Below are positions 34,886 to 48,039 of a stretch of DNA of 64,000 nt, piece by piece; the stretch's first letter is position 1; the number at the start of each line of letters is the position of its first letter. The DNA lies in assembly GCA_028554755.1 (NCBI GenBank), contig JAPTOF010000016.1, positions 11,754,001-11,818,000 of the forward strand, read 5' to 3'. This DNA comes from Cordia subcordata. Lineage: Eukaryota; Streptophyta; Magnoliopsida; Boraginales; Cordiaceae. The notes beneath the pieces are model-generated. The model was not told where the DNA came from. It saw only the letters and a list, made by a program, of their open reading frames with translations, and made no database searches. The position numbers and the translations under genes are program-made.

Positions 34886-35439
34886 TGCTTGAAGAAGGTC
34901 TTCAAGTTGTTGTCAATAAGGGCACAACGTCCCTAGATGCCCTCAAAATAAAAATGTCGTACCATAACACTTGTGATAAAGTTCGGATATAATATAAGGA
35001 AATGTAATGTAATGTATCTAATAAAGTCATCAATGCAATGTACTGAATTGATGTAATGTTTAATGTAATGCATTCAAAGTTATAAATCAGTGTGCATGTT
35101 CCATGTTAAATTGTATTGGTATTGAATTGGTATCTTATTGGTTACATAACAGCATTTGCTTCAGTGGTGCTTAAACTCAAATAATGGAATATAATATATT
35201 GTAAGTTCTTGTTATATAATGTAATATATTTGATTCTTTAATGTAATGCGTGCAAAGTCTAAAAAATGTTTATATTCCATGGTCAACTGTAATTGACTGG
35301 ACACATGGATGAAATGTACTCACTAATTTTAGTGAATGAATGAAAGTAACGAAAATAAAATTAAAAAATAAAGAGAATATAGAAATTTGAACTTAGTTAT
35401 ATGCTACAAAAATAACATACGAGACAAAAAAAAAATGAA
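34886..35439. other. AT-rich spacer between the two convergent MULE genes
   Basis: Non-coding, with many 'aatgtaatgta' repeats (34990-35240). It probably serves as 3' UTRs for both transcription units. Confidence 0.4.
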
Positions 35440-37850
35440 CATGTCATCTTGTCCCACAAGGTGGTTGCTAACCCTTCTTCATGCAACCTAGCTACACTCA
35501 TTGTGGTTGTTATATTTGCGAGTCAGCTAGGCACTTTTCTCCTCTACTCGGCCTAGGCCGTCGTTGGGAAGGCTCAGGTGCATGCAACTACTGCATCTTC
35601 AAGTTTGGCTACTAATCCATACCCTGCTCATCTTGGGATGGGTTAAGAAAGTCTTCTACGTGGAGGGTAGAGGCATATGGCTCCTCATTATCATGGCCCT
35701 CGACTATGCAGACTATGTCCCAATTGCTACCAAAGGCAACATGTGCATTTGGGAAGGCTTATATATACATTTGATGACATAACTAGCTACTGAGGAGCTA
35801 ACAGTATCATCACCATTAGCGAAATGCCCTGGCTCACAAGCGTAAACTACATATAGGTAGATGGAGTGACTTATTGTGACTGCTAGGTCCACTGCATCGG
35901 AGAGGGCCTCTACGAATAATAAGGCATTTAGGTCCACTAGAATAGAGGGGGCTGTTGCGGGAGCATTTGGGTCTACTGGTACGAAAGGGGCTACTGCGAA
36001 GGCGTCTGGGTACACTAGTAAAGAGGGGGCAGCTGTGTAAATATAGTAGGGAGATTGTAATAAGTGGGTGTGGCCAATATATCATCATCGCGTGTCTGTT
36101 TCAAAATTCTTCTTGGGCCAGAAAATGTTCTTAAAACAAAATGCCCTGGGCATGTTATTGGGTCAAGCGACGTAAATGGTGATACCAACGCCCTATCATC
36201 GCAGCCTATACAACATATATAACATAAGTTAGAATTCATATTACATCTCACCCCTGGCTCAAACATGAGGCATCAAGAACAAATTTGTTATATTTACCAA
36301 AAATCTCTTATCCTATGCTATACCCAGATAACCCTAGTGTTGCTACAGCCAAGACATATTACCAATTCAAATGAAGGAGTGACATTAGTGCCACTGCATA
36401 AATGTTGCAAATGCATTGGATCTGGCCTATCCACGACATTGCCATTCACGACAATCATTTGAGGGTCATTCCAATAATCCTACAACCGATCCATATCTTG
36501 TTGCTTCACCACTTTTTTTCCTTTTAAGTGGTTCTATGAGATGAGCAGCTCACGCGTATCTAGGATCGACTAGTGCATGCCAAACTATTGCATCACTCAA
36601 CTGTATGCCCATTTATGGGACCTTAGTTCTCCGCCAGTCAGACCCCTCTATACAATAATCGAGCAACTCGTCAAGTATCCCTTTAAACAACTATCATATA
36701 AACTGTAATAGAAAATGTTTACACAAGGTTAGTTCTATTTTGACAACAACATTTTTAATAAAGTATACAGAAAAAAAGACCTAATCAAAACAAACCTGGT
36801 TGGACTACAATTTGTTAATCACATCTCAATTATAGACCCCTATTAGCCATATCTCGAAACTCTTTCGGCACATTGTACATTGTTCCTCGTGGCTTACCCA
36901 GTAAGTTTTAACCGGGCTTCACAGCATGTCATGTTCTCAATGTCCCGGGCCTGAGGATTCAAGGAGTATGGGTCGAAAACAATCAAATTTTGTCCCATGC
37001 CCACCGCTGCAAATAAATAGCAACATTATTAAAATAAAGACTTCTAATAATTGTAAAAATGTGTAGATGACTAATGTTAATGGCTACAATAGGGTAACTC
37101 TGCCAAACAGGTAGGTCCTATCAGAATATATGCAGAGATCCAACTAATTATACAAATATGCAAGTGCTGTAGTAGCCCAATTCAATTTCTTCACATTATC
37201 AACATCTTATAGCAGAAACAACCAATTCATGTTCCCCAACTACCATTGGAGTTGGCAAAAAGATAGCAAATTATAAAAATTGAAAATCCATAAACGGGAG
37301 CATTGCACTATAGCCTCAGCTCCGGGACTCTCTTGATAACGCTATATGTATAACCTCTTCACCGAAGCCAACTTCACTTTCCCAGTTTTCAGCTCCATGT
37401 GATTTTCAGCCACCTCAATGCCACACAGGTCCAGAAAAAGCCTGTGCCACTCATATTCTAGTCTTGTACTCTCCAACATTGGCATCACCCAACCAAATAT
37501 GGGTAAACTCTAATAAGGCCATATCTTGTATAGTGATTGTGGTCTCTCTGATGGGTAGGTGAAATGTGTGCGTCTCAATCCGCCACCTCTCCACTACTGC
37601 AATCAATAGGGCATGATCAATTTCGTGCTACCCTGCCTTGTAACACCCATAGAAACCAGCACGCACCAAGGTAACTAAGGGTTCACGCCTCTAAAAACGA
37701 TACATATCGGCTCACTACGTCCACACCTCTTTCTGCAAGTGTCTCCCGTTAATATCTGAGTCCTATGTTAGGCATAATGCACCAATAAAAAGGCATCATC
37801 GGGTCTAAGTCTAACATCCATAATATATCCTACAATGAGTCAATTAACAT
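35440..37850 (-). pseudogene. plant mobile domain (PMD/MAIN-like) protein, decayed
   Basis: On the minus strand from about 37700: RREPLVTLVRAGFYGCYKAG, a stop, HEIDHALLIAVVERWRIET, HTFHLPIRETTITIQDMALL. This is the hallmark block of the plant mobile domain (aminotransferase-like, PF10536). Further down are weaker PMD-like stretches, then a Pro/Ala/Asp-rich segment (VDPNAPATAPSILVDLNALL, about 35960-35900) and a basic tail. PMD proteins occur both as host MAIN/MAIL genes and as passengers in MULEs and Gypsy elements. Placement inside inverted ends beside a MULE transposase, tail-to-tail, favours a passenger gene. Many stops and frame changes. Confidence 0.65.
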
Positions 37851-37892
37851 AAATATGATTTAGCGACAAATTCCAAATTTCAATTTTCAAGT

Positions 37893-39140
37893 TGTTGGCA
37901 GAAATGCAATTCAAGTAATTGTTTTGATGATGAAAATTAGTGCTAAAGCATGCTTATTTGAATGAATTAATTATACTTGCTAATAGTGTTTTTGAGAATA
38001 CATCTGGCACAGTAGTCCTATCAAGTTAATGGAGTGCAAATGAAGATATCTAAGCTCATGGTGGATGTCAAGTTTAATTGAACGCAAAGCTTAGTTCAAA
38101 GAATGAAGGAAGCACTCAAGTGAAGAACATTGAAGAAGAAAAAGAAGGAGTCGCAAGGTAGAGACGAGGTGACATAAAGGGCACTTGTTATTGTCACTTG
38201 TGTTTAGCCTTGATTATGCTTAATATTATGGCTTAGGAGTGAATGATTTCCCTGCTTCTTTCTGAGTATTTCTCTTTCAAAATTATTCTTGAAAATCAAA
38301 CTGTGCTTAGAGTTTTAAAATTTTTTGAGAACCTCCAAATTAATTTTCAAAAGCATGTCTTTGATCTTAAAAATTGCATCAAATAATTTTGATGTGTTAT
38401 TTTCTTGTTTAAATGTTTTAAACTCTCAAGGACATGTTAGAAACAGTTGCAAAGCAAAACAGACATTTTTTGAAGCAAAATGACAGCTAGAATTACATTA
38501 TGGAACTGCAAGTCGCCCTCTGTCGGTCAACCGGCAGAGCCCTGTGGCCGACCGGCAATTCCAGAGAGGAATAGATATACTGCTAGTGACTCATCCAGTT
38601 GACTGAACCATCTACTGATAGCTGTGCAAATTTGCTATTTTTGACTGTTCATAGTACATTTATTACTCCTATAAATACCCCCCTTCACCCCAAATCCAAA
38701 AAAAAAAAAACCTATATTTTGAATTTCAAACATTTCCTAAGCTATTATTCATCTTTTCAAACTCATTTTGCTTGGGAAATCATTCTTGTGGGTTATAAAT
38801 TTGCATTAATCTTGAGCAAACTTTGAGTTTTCATTTTCATAACTGGCTTTTTTAGAAGTTGTAGTGATTTAACTTGAAGAAACTCTTCTCTCATTGTTAA
38901 TACATACACAACATAGCTTGATTATCTTGGGAAGATTGTAGAGCTCTTTGAGTTTGATTAGGTTATTTGGATTGGATCAAGAAGGTGTAAAGAGTTGGTT
39001 TAAGCTTCACCAACATATGAAAAAGCTCGATAGTGGAGGATTAATTCAAGTCTTAAGGGGAGAATCTTTAGGCACTGGATGTAGGCTTTGCCAAACCACC
39101 TAAAACTGATATCTCTCTCTCTTGCTTGCTCTCTCTCTCG

Positions 39141-39193
<53 letters not shown>

Positions 39194-39452
39194 CTTGATT
39201 TCTAGCTATTTTCACTATTGCACTAAACATGTTTGATGAAATGCCTTAACTAACGTGCTTATTGTTTTTATGCTAAAAAGTCGATTACTTTACTTGATTA
39301 TATTTATATCCTTTTAAGAAACATCATATTTATGCTTTGAATTGATTTAGTTTGTATTTTGTATAATTGATTTTAATTAAAAAAAGAGAAGAAAAAATCT
39401 ATATATAACTAAATTCACCCCTCCCCCCTCTTTAGTTTTATTGCCACCTACA
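37893..39452 (+). mobile_element. solo LTR, 1.56 kb, inside the MULE
   Basis: It starts TGTTGGCAG (37893) and ends TTGCCACCTACA (39452), so it has TG...CA ends. The flanks are CAAGT (37888-37892) and CAAAT (39453-39457), a 5-bp duplication with one mismatch. There is no ORF of note. The 3' part has 'AATTCACCCCTCCCC' followed by 'TTTAGTTTTATTGCC', a common signature near the 3' end of plant Copia LTRs. Strand is assigned from that signature. It contains a CT repeat. Confidence 0.6.
39115..39191 (+). repeat. (CT)n microsatellite
   Basis: CT array with a few interruptions near the 3' end of the solo LTR. It is the source of a spurious Arg-Glu ORF on the minus strand. Confidence 0.9.
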
Positions 39453-39579
39453 CAAATCATAAAAATTATAATAATAAAAACAACAACAACAACAGCAACA
39501 ACAACAATAACAATAAAACAACAACAAAAACACTAACAATAAATTCTTAAACCCTTAAATATCCAATAATAATAACAAA

Positions 39580-40222
39580 AAATTCCTAAATTCTACAATG
39601 CATAAATAAATTCTAGTAAATTCATAGATTCCAAAAAATTTTACATTCTAATAAATTTTTAATTTCCAATAATTCCTAAATTCTATTAAATTTCAAAATA
39701 TCAATAAATTTCTAAATTCTAATAAACTACTAAATTCTAATAAATTCCTAATTTCCAATTAATTCTTAAATTCCAATAAATTATTAATTTGCTAAGTTCT
39801 AAAAAATTACTAAATTCCATTAATATACTAAATTCTTATAAACTCATAAATTCCAATATATTTCATTAAATTCTTAAATTTTTATAATTTCCAATAATTT
39901 ACTAAATTCTAATAAATTCATAAATTCTAATAAATTGTTAAATTTGAGTGGATTTCTAAATTATAAAATTAATAAATTCAATTAATTTCCTAAATTAAAA
40001 TAAACTCATAACTTTCAATATATTTCATTAAATTCTTAAATTTTAATAAATTCCTAAATTTCAATAATTTACTAAATTAAACAAATTCCAATAATAGTAA
40101 ATTCCTAAATTCCAATAAGTTTCTAAATTAAACAAATTCATAAATTCCAAAATTACCTAAAATTTCATAAATTCTTAAATTCAAAAAACTAATAAAATTC
40201 TTAACTTCCTATAAATTTATAG
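39580..40222 (+). repeat. AT-rich minisatellite of 'taaattctaataaattcc' type
   Basis: More than 25 diverged, roughly 18-24-bp units built on 'aaattcc.aataaattc.taaattc' fill about 640 bp, preceded by AAC/AAT trinucleotide runs (39480-39530) and followed by a (CA)n run (40255-40272). No coding content. Confidence 0.8.
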
Positions 40223-40792
40223 AATTCAAAACATACACATATGCACATATACATACACACACACACACACATATATGTACATATGGACAACACATATACA
40301 AGTGAAAATCAAACATATAACATATATAAATGCATAAAATTACAACACTTAAAAGACGAGGCAATTTCCTCGACTTGGGGTTAAATTGTTTTAAAAAAAT
40401 TGGTTAAGGAAGGCTTTTTTTTTCACGTGGGTAAGAGGGGAAGAACAATGAGGTTGCAGGGGGAAGAAAGGAGAAGATGAAGGAGATGATTTGGGTGTAT
40501 GACATTTAAGAAGCCAAAATGGTATGTGAACTACTGTTTTGATAACTCAATCACAGAGCTCGCGTTGATGATGCATCCATTTAAAATTCAAATAGTCCCA
40601 TTGAACGTAGTAATTCAATTACCATGTTGGTAATTCACTTACCAAAATATCTACTTGTTCCTAATTTCTTGTCGAGAATCTCAAATGTCTCATAAACGTT
40701 ACCGTTTTGGTGATTCAAATACCGAATGAAAACAAATTCAAAACAAGGGTATTTTTTAAATGAATTTTCAAAATAAGGGTGTAAATAAAAAA

Positions 40793-41235
40793 ATATCCCC
40801 CTCTTCCGAGGTTGACCCAAGTCAGTCAATTTTTTTTACAATAATGAAAATTCAACTGACAGAGTCCGACCATCGATCACACCCAGTAGAGCCCAGTTAA
40901 CAATTGGAAAACCTTGGGTAAACAGCATGTTGGTGAAATTTTTTTTTCCTTTTATTTTTTCTTTAGGTGTGTACTATGGTTTTGTTATATAACATGTAGA
41001 TATTCATTTTTTATAAAGTAGTATTGGATTGTGACCCAAAACTAAGCCTAAAATGACAAAAGCCCAAAAAGGTTGTGAATTTTTTTTTTTTGGAGAGTAA
41101 GTCATTATATTCTTATTAATAGGAGCTTGTCTTTTGTAATTGTATACACATCAATATTAATAAAATTATTCTTCTTCTCTCTCATTCTTGTCTCTTCTCT
41201 CATTCATCTTTTCCTCTTTAGTTTTGTAACACGTT
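40793..41235 (+). other. possible LTR and primer-site remnant
   Basis: The segment ends TTTTGTAACA followed by CGTTATCAACATGAAGC (41224-41247). Its 'TAACACGTTATCA.CA' phrase is familiar at the junction of some plant Copia LTRs with their interior. A plausible transcription region lies upstream (TATTAATAGGAGC at about 41115; AATATTAATAAAATTATTC at about 41150). No partner LTR or pol was found. Confidence 0.3.
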
Positions 41236-42617
41236 ATCAACATGAAGCTTTACCTATCACACGAAGAGACCAAGGTAAGTAGTTACTAATTTTTTTTTGC
41301 TTGTACAATTGTCTATTGTACTAAACTTGCATATTATATCAACAGTTTTCATTGCACGTATATATTCCTAGGCCCTCAATGATCTATTATATTATACTTG
41401 CATATTATATCAACAAACTCAATTGCTTGTTCATGTTACATAGACTCTAAATTATTTGTTGTAGTTTACATGTATATTATATGAACAAAATTTAATCGTC
41501 TATACATTATACATAAACTTTGTGTGATCTATTATATTATATTGACATGCTATCAACAATTTTATGCTGCCATTAAGTACTAATCTAGTGTACTATATTA
41601 GGCGAGCTATAATTTTTATTGCTAACAAGTACTGAACTAGTATATTGTGATGGCATATGTTATCAATAGTTAATAGATTTGAAAAAAGATTTTAATAGTC
41701 ATGTTATATCTTATTATCAGTCCACGTTATAATCGTATTATTCAGTGCATGTCATAATCTTATTATTCAATTTTGCACGTCAATATCACTGAGATTATTT
41801 TCAATCATTATGTTGTTAATAGATAACAATCATGAAATACTTGATTTAGAAAAGATGTTGAATATACATCTCTCATGATGTCAAATCTCACAAACTAAAA
41901 GTTCTTTGTTTTATTATCAAGTATGATAATTACACTTAAAAGCTTATATTGACTTGCATCCATACAGTCACAACCCAAAAGCTCGTCATCTTTATTATAT
42001 CAAGCTATAAATATGACATAAATCCCTTGAGGTTGTATATGAATTGTCAGAAAAAATATCCATGGAAGGAAATTATGTATCCCTAACGTAAGTTAAATGA
42101 TATTCCTTCAGCCTTATCTCTAAAAAGGCTTAAAGCCTAGATATATTGATAAAAAAAAAGGAAAATTATCCTTTTGCAAATATTGCGAAGAAATATATGA
42201 TCACAAGACAAGAAATCTTGTCTTCTATTTAAAACCTACTTACATAAATATGTTATATTTCATACTAAACTTTGTTCTACTAACTAGTATTTATTATTTA
42301 TCTATGATGATTTTAATTTTTTAGAATTTTTTTTGTTATCATTAATGTATTTTCTTTTAACTTTTTGGTAGATTTGTTGTCTATGGCAACTCACATCTAC
42401 TATTTTAGTAGATAGGTATTCTAACTATATTTTAGTAATGTGTTACATTACCCTTTCAATTGGATATTTTTGTCTTATTTGTATGAGTCAAGGTAATATT
42501 AGTGATAATTTACACTTAACTTTCTTATGTAATGGCTAATTTGTTCTTCAAGATATATTTTTTATTAGTAAGCCTAGGACATTTCTATATAAAAGTTTAT
42601 GTTTCTCAACTTACTAT

Positions 42618-42658
<41 letters not shown>

Positions 42659-45493
42659 CATACATCTTTTTTCCCATTTACCATGTTCTTAAAAACTCAA
42701 TGCCTGGAAAAATTTTATAATATACTTTGGGAACTGCATATATTTTACATTAAAATTTATCTTATGTATATATTTTTACGTGTTTTTGTTTCCCATCACA
42801 TATCTTTTTTTAAAATATAGTCTTCCCGTTACATGATGAATTCTTGGTTTTTGAGATAAATAAAGTTTTCATTAAAATAAAAGACTCCAATATATAATTT
42901 GTAAATAACAATTCTATGTTCTTGATGAAGTCTAATTTAGTAATTTTTTGGATGTTTAGTACTATCTTTTTTTTTTTTGGTAATATTTTCATATTTTATT
43001 TATAGCTATTGTTAGTTTTTTTTTACCTTCAATGATGTTTAACATGTTTATGACAACATAACGTAAGCAGAAAAATAATAGTAAAAATATGTTTTTTTTT
43101 GTGAAATCTATAAATTTATGGCATTTATAGATGTTTTAGATGGGTTTAAATGTCAATATTATAACAAATTATAGACATATTATATAATAATTCCATTATT
43201 TACATTTGACATGTGGGATAAATCAATGTGTGATTCTATCTGTGATGTTATATACATACATGCATATATATATATATATATAATTAATAAGTTTCATATT
43301 TTTTTGGTTACTAGATAATATATCTTTTTATTACACATCTATTTTTTTTCCAATTTATTGTGTACTTAATAGCATTATGCCCAAAAGATTTTACAGTATA
43401 CTTTGCAAATTCCATGTATTTTACACTTGTATTTGTTGCATGTATTTAATAAATTATTTAAATAATACATTTCCTAAATTTTTATGGTGTAAGCTTTCTT
43501 TTTATAGATTCGCAAGAGAAAAAGAATGTGTGCAATATTAGGAAGTTAGTTACACAAGCAAAATATCATAAAGGTTGATCTAAACGCTATAATCAATCAG
43601 TTAAGTCTTTTGGGAGAAATTAGTAATAATTTTATAGTTTCTAATATTTATTTATTTTTTTGACAGCAGGTTTAATATTATTTGGTATGAATGGATCAAT
43701 CAATTTCTCAATCATGAATAGTATCAATTCCCAATAGATCTTTGGTTACTATGGGTCCAATGAATATGCTCAATTCCAATGAAATGTTAAGTGGATCAAA
43801 CATGGGTCTAAATAATCCATTATTGTGCCATTTCCCATCCTTATTTATGACCTAATTCAATGTTAACAATATTTCCCAGTTTGGTTCAAGTGTGTTACTT
43901 GATGATTGTCAAATTCCGAATACAATGTCATTGTTGTCCCAAAATACACATGATACAAGTTCATCTTTTGAGAAAATGATTGTGAGAACCAAGAGATGAG
44001 AAATCATGAATTCTCAGCATTCTAAAGGTATTGGTGTTGTTTTCTTATTATTTAAATATATTTATTGAGTCATCTTATTAGTTTATGCAAAATTATTAAA
44101 TTCTGATATTTTATTTTTCTTGCTATGTTCATAGAAATTGGATTATCCATGTATTGATTCAAGTTCTAATATGTAGAAATCCATGGCTAATTGCATTACT
44201 AGTAATTATTTTTACACTGATTACTATGTGATAATATGATACCCTATAAGAAAAGTTCAATTGAATTCAAACTATGTTCACTTTTCTAAATCATTGTTGC
44301 AACATGGAAAGCATGTTATCACGTTTGTCTTAAGTGATCGACCTCCAAATGATGATAATATGCATGGTTTTGAAAACTTAGTATGACCATATTAACTTTA
44401 AAAGCTAACATGTTTAATATATGTCTAACAACATGATATGTCAACAATATTAAATTATTGTACAATCACTATTCTTTTTATATTTATATATATACATTAT
44501 ATTACATTGATAATAGAAAATGTAAATTTTGGGATGAAGCACACTCATGAAAAGTTGTTGATAATAACCGTTGTTGATAATAACAAGAAAAGTACTCATT
44601 AGGTATTATATAGTTTAACAAAAATATTTTTTTTATAATATGTTAATTTAGTTGTTATATTGTGTAGATATTCTCATAGATATTGACAAGCAAATCAAGA
44701 ATAAAGCCACTACAATTTAACATCATATACATTTAAATTTTATATCTTTTATATTTTAGTTATATTATGGATATTTTATATTATTATTAAATTATGTTCA
44801 ACATATTGATTTCTATATGTACTAAAAATTATATGTCAAAAATAATTATTTTATGAGACGAATAATCTTTAAAAATATTGAATATATTACTAAGATTATA
44901 TGAGACATAAATTCAAGTGTAAAGTATTACCATGTAGATGCAGATTAGAATCATTTTGCCATTTGTATTCACCATGAAATTACTTACTATGTCTTAGTGT
45001 TTATAGAGTTTTGTGAAAAAAATTAGTTTTTCTACAATATATTAATTTATTTATTATATTCTCTAGATAGCCAAATGTATGCAAATGATCAAAGTGATGA
45101 TGAATTCACAACAATTGAATGTAAGTTATATGCATTGAAATTATTTTATATTTTATATTTTACTTATGTTATGATTTTTTTTTTAAATTTTGTTATAATT
45201 GATTTAATTTAGGTTTTATTAGAAATTATTTATTATTAATATCTTACTGTTGACTTAATTTTATTTTTAGAGTATTATTTAATATTTTTAAAAACAAATG
45301 TTGTATTCTAGGAAATTTTTATGTAACTATTATGTATTTTATGCATTATTTGATATATCATTTTAATTATGATTAATAATTTAAAGTATGATTACAAATG
45401 TTTTGTTCATTACATTATACTACATTATTCACTATAAATTATTTAATTTTTCATATGTTTGATATTAACATATAAATGTTATTTTAATTTAGG
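41236..45493. other. long AT-rich stretch, no confident gene
   Basis: Over 4 kb with very low GC. It includes (TA)n runs at 42618-42656 and 43258-43281. Two diverged segments (about 42620-42780 and 43300-43450) share 'TTTTACA.TATACTTTG..AA.T.CATGTATTTTACA', so part was duplicated. It may hold N-terminal exons of the Helitron gene that follows (for example around 43690-44020), but stops make this unprovable by eye. Confidence 0.35.
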
Positions 45494-46950
45494 TTATGTT
45501 GACCTTGGTGATAAAATATCACAAATGTAAATGTTATGGTGCTGAAATGTGATATGATGAAAAAGTTCAAAAGGATAAAGGATCGATGATTTCTAACTTT
45601 ACTTTATATTATCTGAATGGAAAGTTCAACTACCCCTTTTAAAAAATCCACCACACTTCTTACGTCTTTTTTTTTTTTTACCAAAGACGATATTTGGAGT
45701 AAATATTTTGTGGATAATATATGTGCGTAAGATATGATATTTTAAGTCACATCAATGGGAGGTTAAATTGATGTACTAGTAAATGATAAACAAAGACTAT
45801 TTTCTCAAGTTGCATGGTCATGATTATCATCACATTGGAAGTTTGCTCCCCGCAGAAGAGTTCACACCAAAATTTGCTCAGTTATATATTTATGATACGA
45901 AGAATAAAGTATGTAACATATTGAATGCAACAGGGTATAAGTTCTATTATTATCGACATTATCGTTGAATAATGTTTATATTATATTAGTACATAATAAA
46001 TTAATAAGTTTATTAATATGTTACGTTCTTTTTTATTTGTTTATGTAGCCAAGGGCAGTACGCTAGATCATTTGATTGGATTATTGTGGAAAAATTGAAA
46101 TGATGCTTGATGAACATAGTTCAATTGCAAAATATTTTCGTATGGCACGTGATAGATTTAGTTTAAATATAGATTCAATAGTCTAATTTAGATTGGCTAG
46201 TAAATGGAAAAAAGATGGCAAAACTTACTATCTTCCAACTGTTTTAAAGTTACAGCTCTTATCATAGATGTATATGTGATTTAAATTGTGAAAGAGATAT
46301 CATTGTTGAAATACAAAGTGGTCAATTTAAGAATATCAATGAGTTGCACCCTTTGAATTTGCCTATGCAATACCCTATTTTGTTTCGATAAGGAGAATAC
46401 GGTTATACAATAGATGTGCTACATATGGACTCCCATTTAAATTTGAGGAAAAGGGTAAAACTCACTATGGCAGAAGTTTTTGCTTTTAGACCTCATATGT
46501 GTGTTAATGAGGCACCAAAGATATCAATGGCATGAAGGTCATTTACCAATCTATATTCAATGCATACACAACAATTGAGAGTGAATGCATATCATTCATT
46601 CAAAACCACTAGAGAGCTCAAAACTGAAATTCATAAGCGTTTAACTGATGTTTTATTTAAAGAGGAAACATTGACTTTTGAAGCGAAGCGTATAATCTTA
46701 CCTTTATCATTTACTGGAGAAGCTTGTTATATGATCTAAAATTACTGGACTAAATATCCTGATTTATTTATAACATTGACTTGCAATCCAAAATGGCTAG
46801 AAATAAAGGGCTATTTTACTTTTTGGCTTACAAGCTGTTGATCGACCTGACATTGTTTTTAGGATTTTCAAGACTAAGGTTGATCAATTACTCCATGACT
46901 TGACACATAATCATATTCTTGGACCAATTCGAGTAGGTTAGTAATCTCCA
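45494..46950 (+). pseudogene. Helitron Rep/helicase, N-terminal (Helitron_like_N) part, decayed
   Basis: After an acceptor-like TTTTAATTTAG (45493): GYVDLGDK, then CYGAEMWYDEKVQKDKG, the N-terminal zinc-ribbon region of plant Helitron proteins. Next come YYLNGKFNYPF, DYHHIGSLLPAEEFTPKFAQLYIYDTKN (45815-45900) and YRMARDRF-type text (46130). RDIIVE.QSGQ and INELHPLNLPMQYPILF (46290-46385) follow, then TTIESE, LPLSFTGEACYMI (46700) and the DLFITLTCNPKW block (46760), ending near DRPDIVFRIF (46840) and NHILGPIRVG (46920). Order and spacing match Helitron_like_N. Stops and frame changes are frequent. The helicase half is absent. Confidence 0.75.
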
Positions 46951-47840
46951 ATTTAAATTTTTAAAGATCATATTTTATGATAATATTACTACTATATAAA
47001 AGGAAAGAATCTACCTCATTTTTCTTTGCACAAGCGATGTCGTTTTACTGAGAAAAAATATGTTATATCCTTGTTGCACAAACACTATCGTTTGACCACA
47101 AAAGAGTCATAAAAGCTATTTTCTTTTTCACAAACGACAAAGTTTTAGCTTCTTTTTCACAAAATGATGTCGTCATAATGCTTTTGTGGAAGTTAATGTG
47201 ACGATTATGCACTAAAACATCATTTCTTCATCTACTGGTGCCACATCTGAATTTTGCAATTCCATGTTGTTTTGCTATTTGCCACCTCGAGCTTAATGTG
47301 TAAGATGGGAATATTATAATTGGAAATGGCGGAATTGATAAGAAGAACAAACACAGAGACACAACCAGAGAAAACAAGCTTTGAATTTGTAAGTTTTTCT
47401 TTTGGTTATGTATTTGCATATAATCTCGATAGGTGTTTATGTTTCTGGGAGTTGTCCATGTCATATTAATTGGTTTTAGTTTGTGCTCATTAGTCTTTGT
47501 ATTGCATTAGTTTACTACTATCTTTTTTGGGGTTTAACAGCTTTGTTCATTAGTATTTATAAAGTCTTCAAGTTCATTTGTTAATATCTATTACATCCAA
47601 TGCATTAACTTAAGAATTTGATGTACTGGTGGAGTAGTTTGTCTTTGATATCCAAGAAGAGCCCAAAATTTTGCTATTGATTGATTGCATCAAAAAGATT
47701 AAAGTTATTTGGAAGCCTGGATCAATTTATTGATTATTCTATTTGATCAGATAAATAAAATGAGGCGTTCCTCAAAATTTCAATAGTTTGATTTGCATTT
47801 AGATTTGTGAAAATTGTTGCCTTCTTTTCTAGTTATGGGT
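46951..47840. other. unassigned DNA between the Helitron remnant and the Copia LTR
   Basis: At 46985 the phrase 'actactatataaaaggaaag' resembles the 5' end of some plant Helitrons, but no matching CTRR hairpin end was found. At 47326 an ATG opens a 21-codon ORF (MAELIRRTNTETQPEKTSFEF) running into GTAAGT, which could be a small first exon. Neither is proven. Confidence 0.25.
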
Positions 47841-48039
47841 TCATAAGAAGGTACTCACTATATTGTGAGAATTGTGTATATTGATTCACAAGAAACATAG
47901 ATTTTATACATACAGTTTGAAGCAGCTGATAAGCATAAATAAAAATATATGCCTAAAACTAAGGAACGTACACATATCTTAAACAAGATGAAGCCGACAA
48001 ATTTGGATAATTCAAGGCACATCTATCTCTTATCCTTCC

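Larger units (their letters stand above)
31831..40792. mobile_element. Mutator-like element (MULE) with two convergent genes, decayed
   Basis: The left end (from about 31831: TTTTATTTACCCCC..., then TTTTAAAAAATACC, then TTCGTTT) and the right end read as reverse complement from about 40792 (TTTTATTTACACCC..., then TTTAAAAAATACCC, then TTTGTTT) match as inverted repeats over at least 60 bp. Inside lie a MuDR-type transposase (+) and a plant-mobile-domain ORF (-). Exact outer ends and the expected 9-bp duplication could not be fixed. A 1.56-kb solo LTR (37893-39452) and an AT-rich minisatellite enlarge the right half. Confidence 0.65.

Noticed and set aside
39000..39230. Arg-Glu repeat ORF on the minus strand
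   Set aside because: Translation of a CT microsatellite in a solo LTR.
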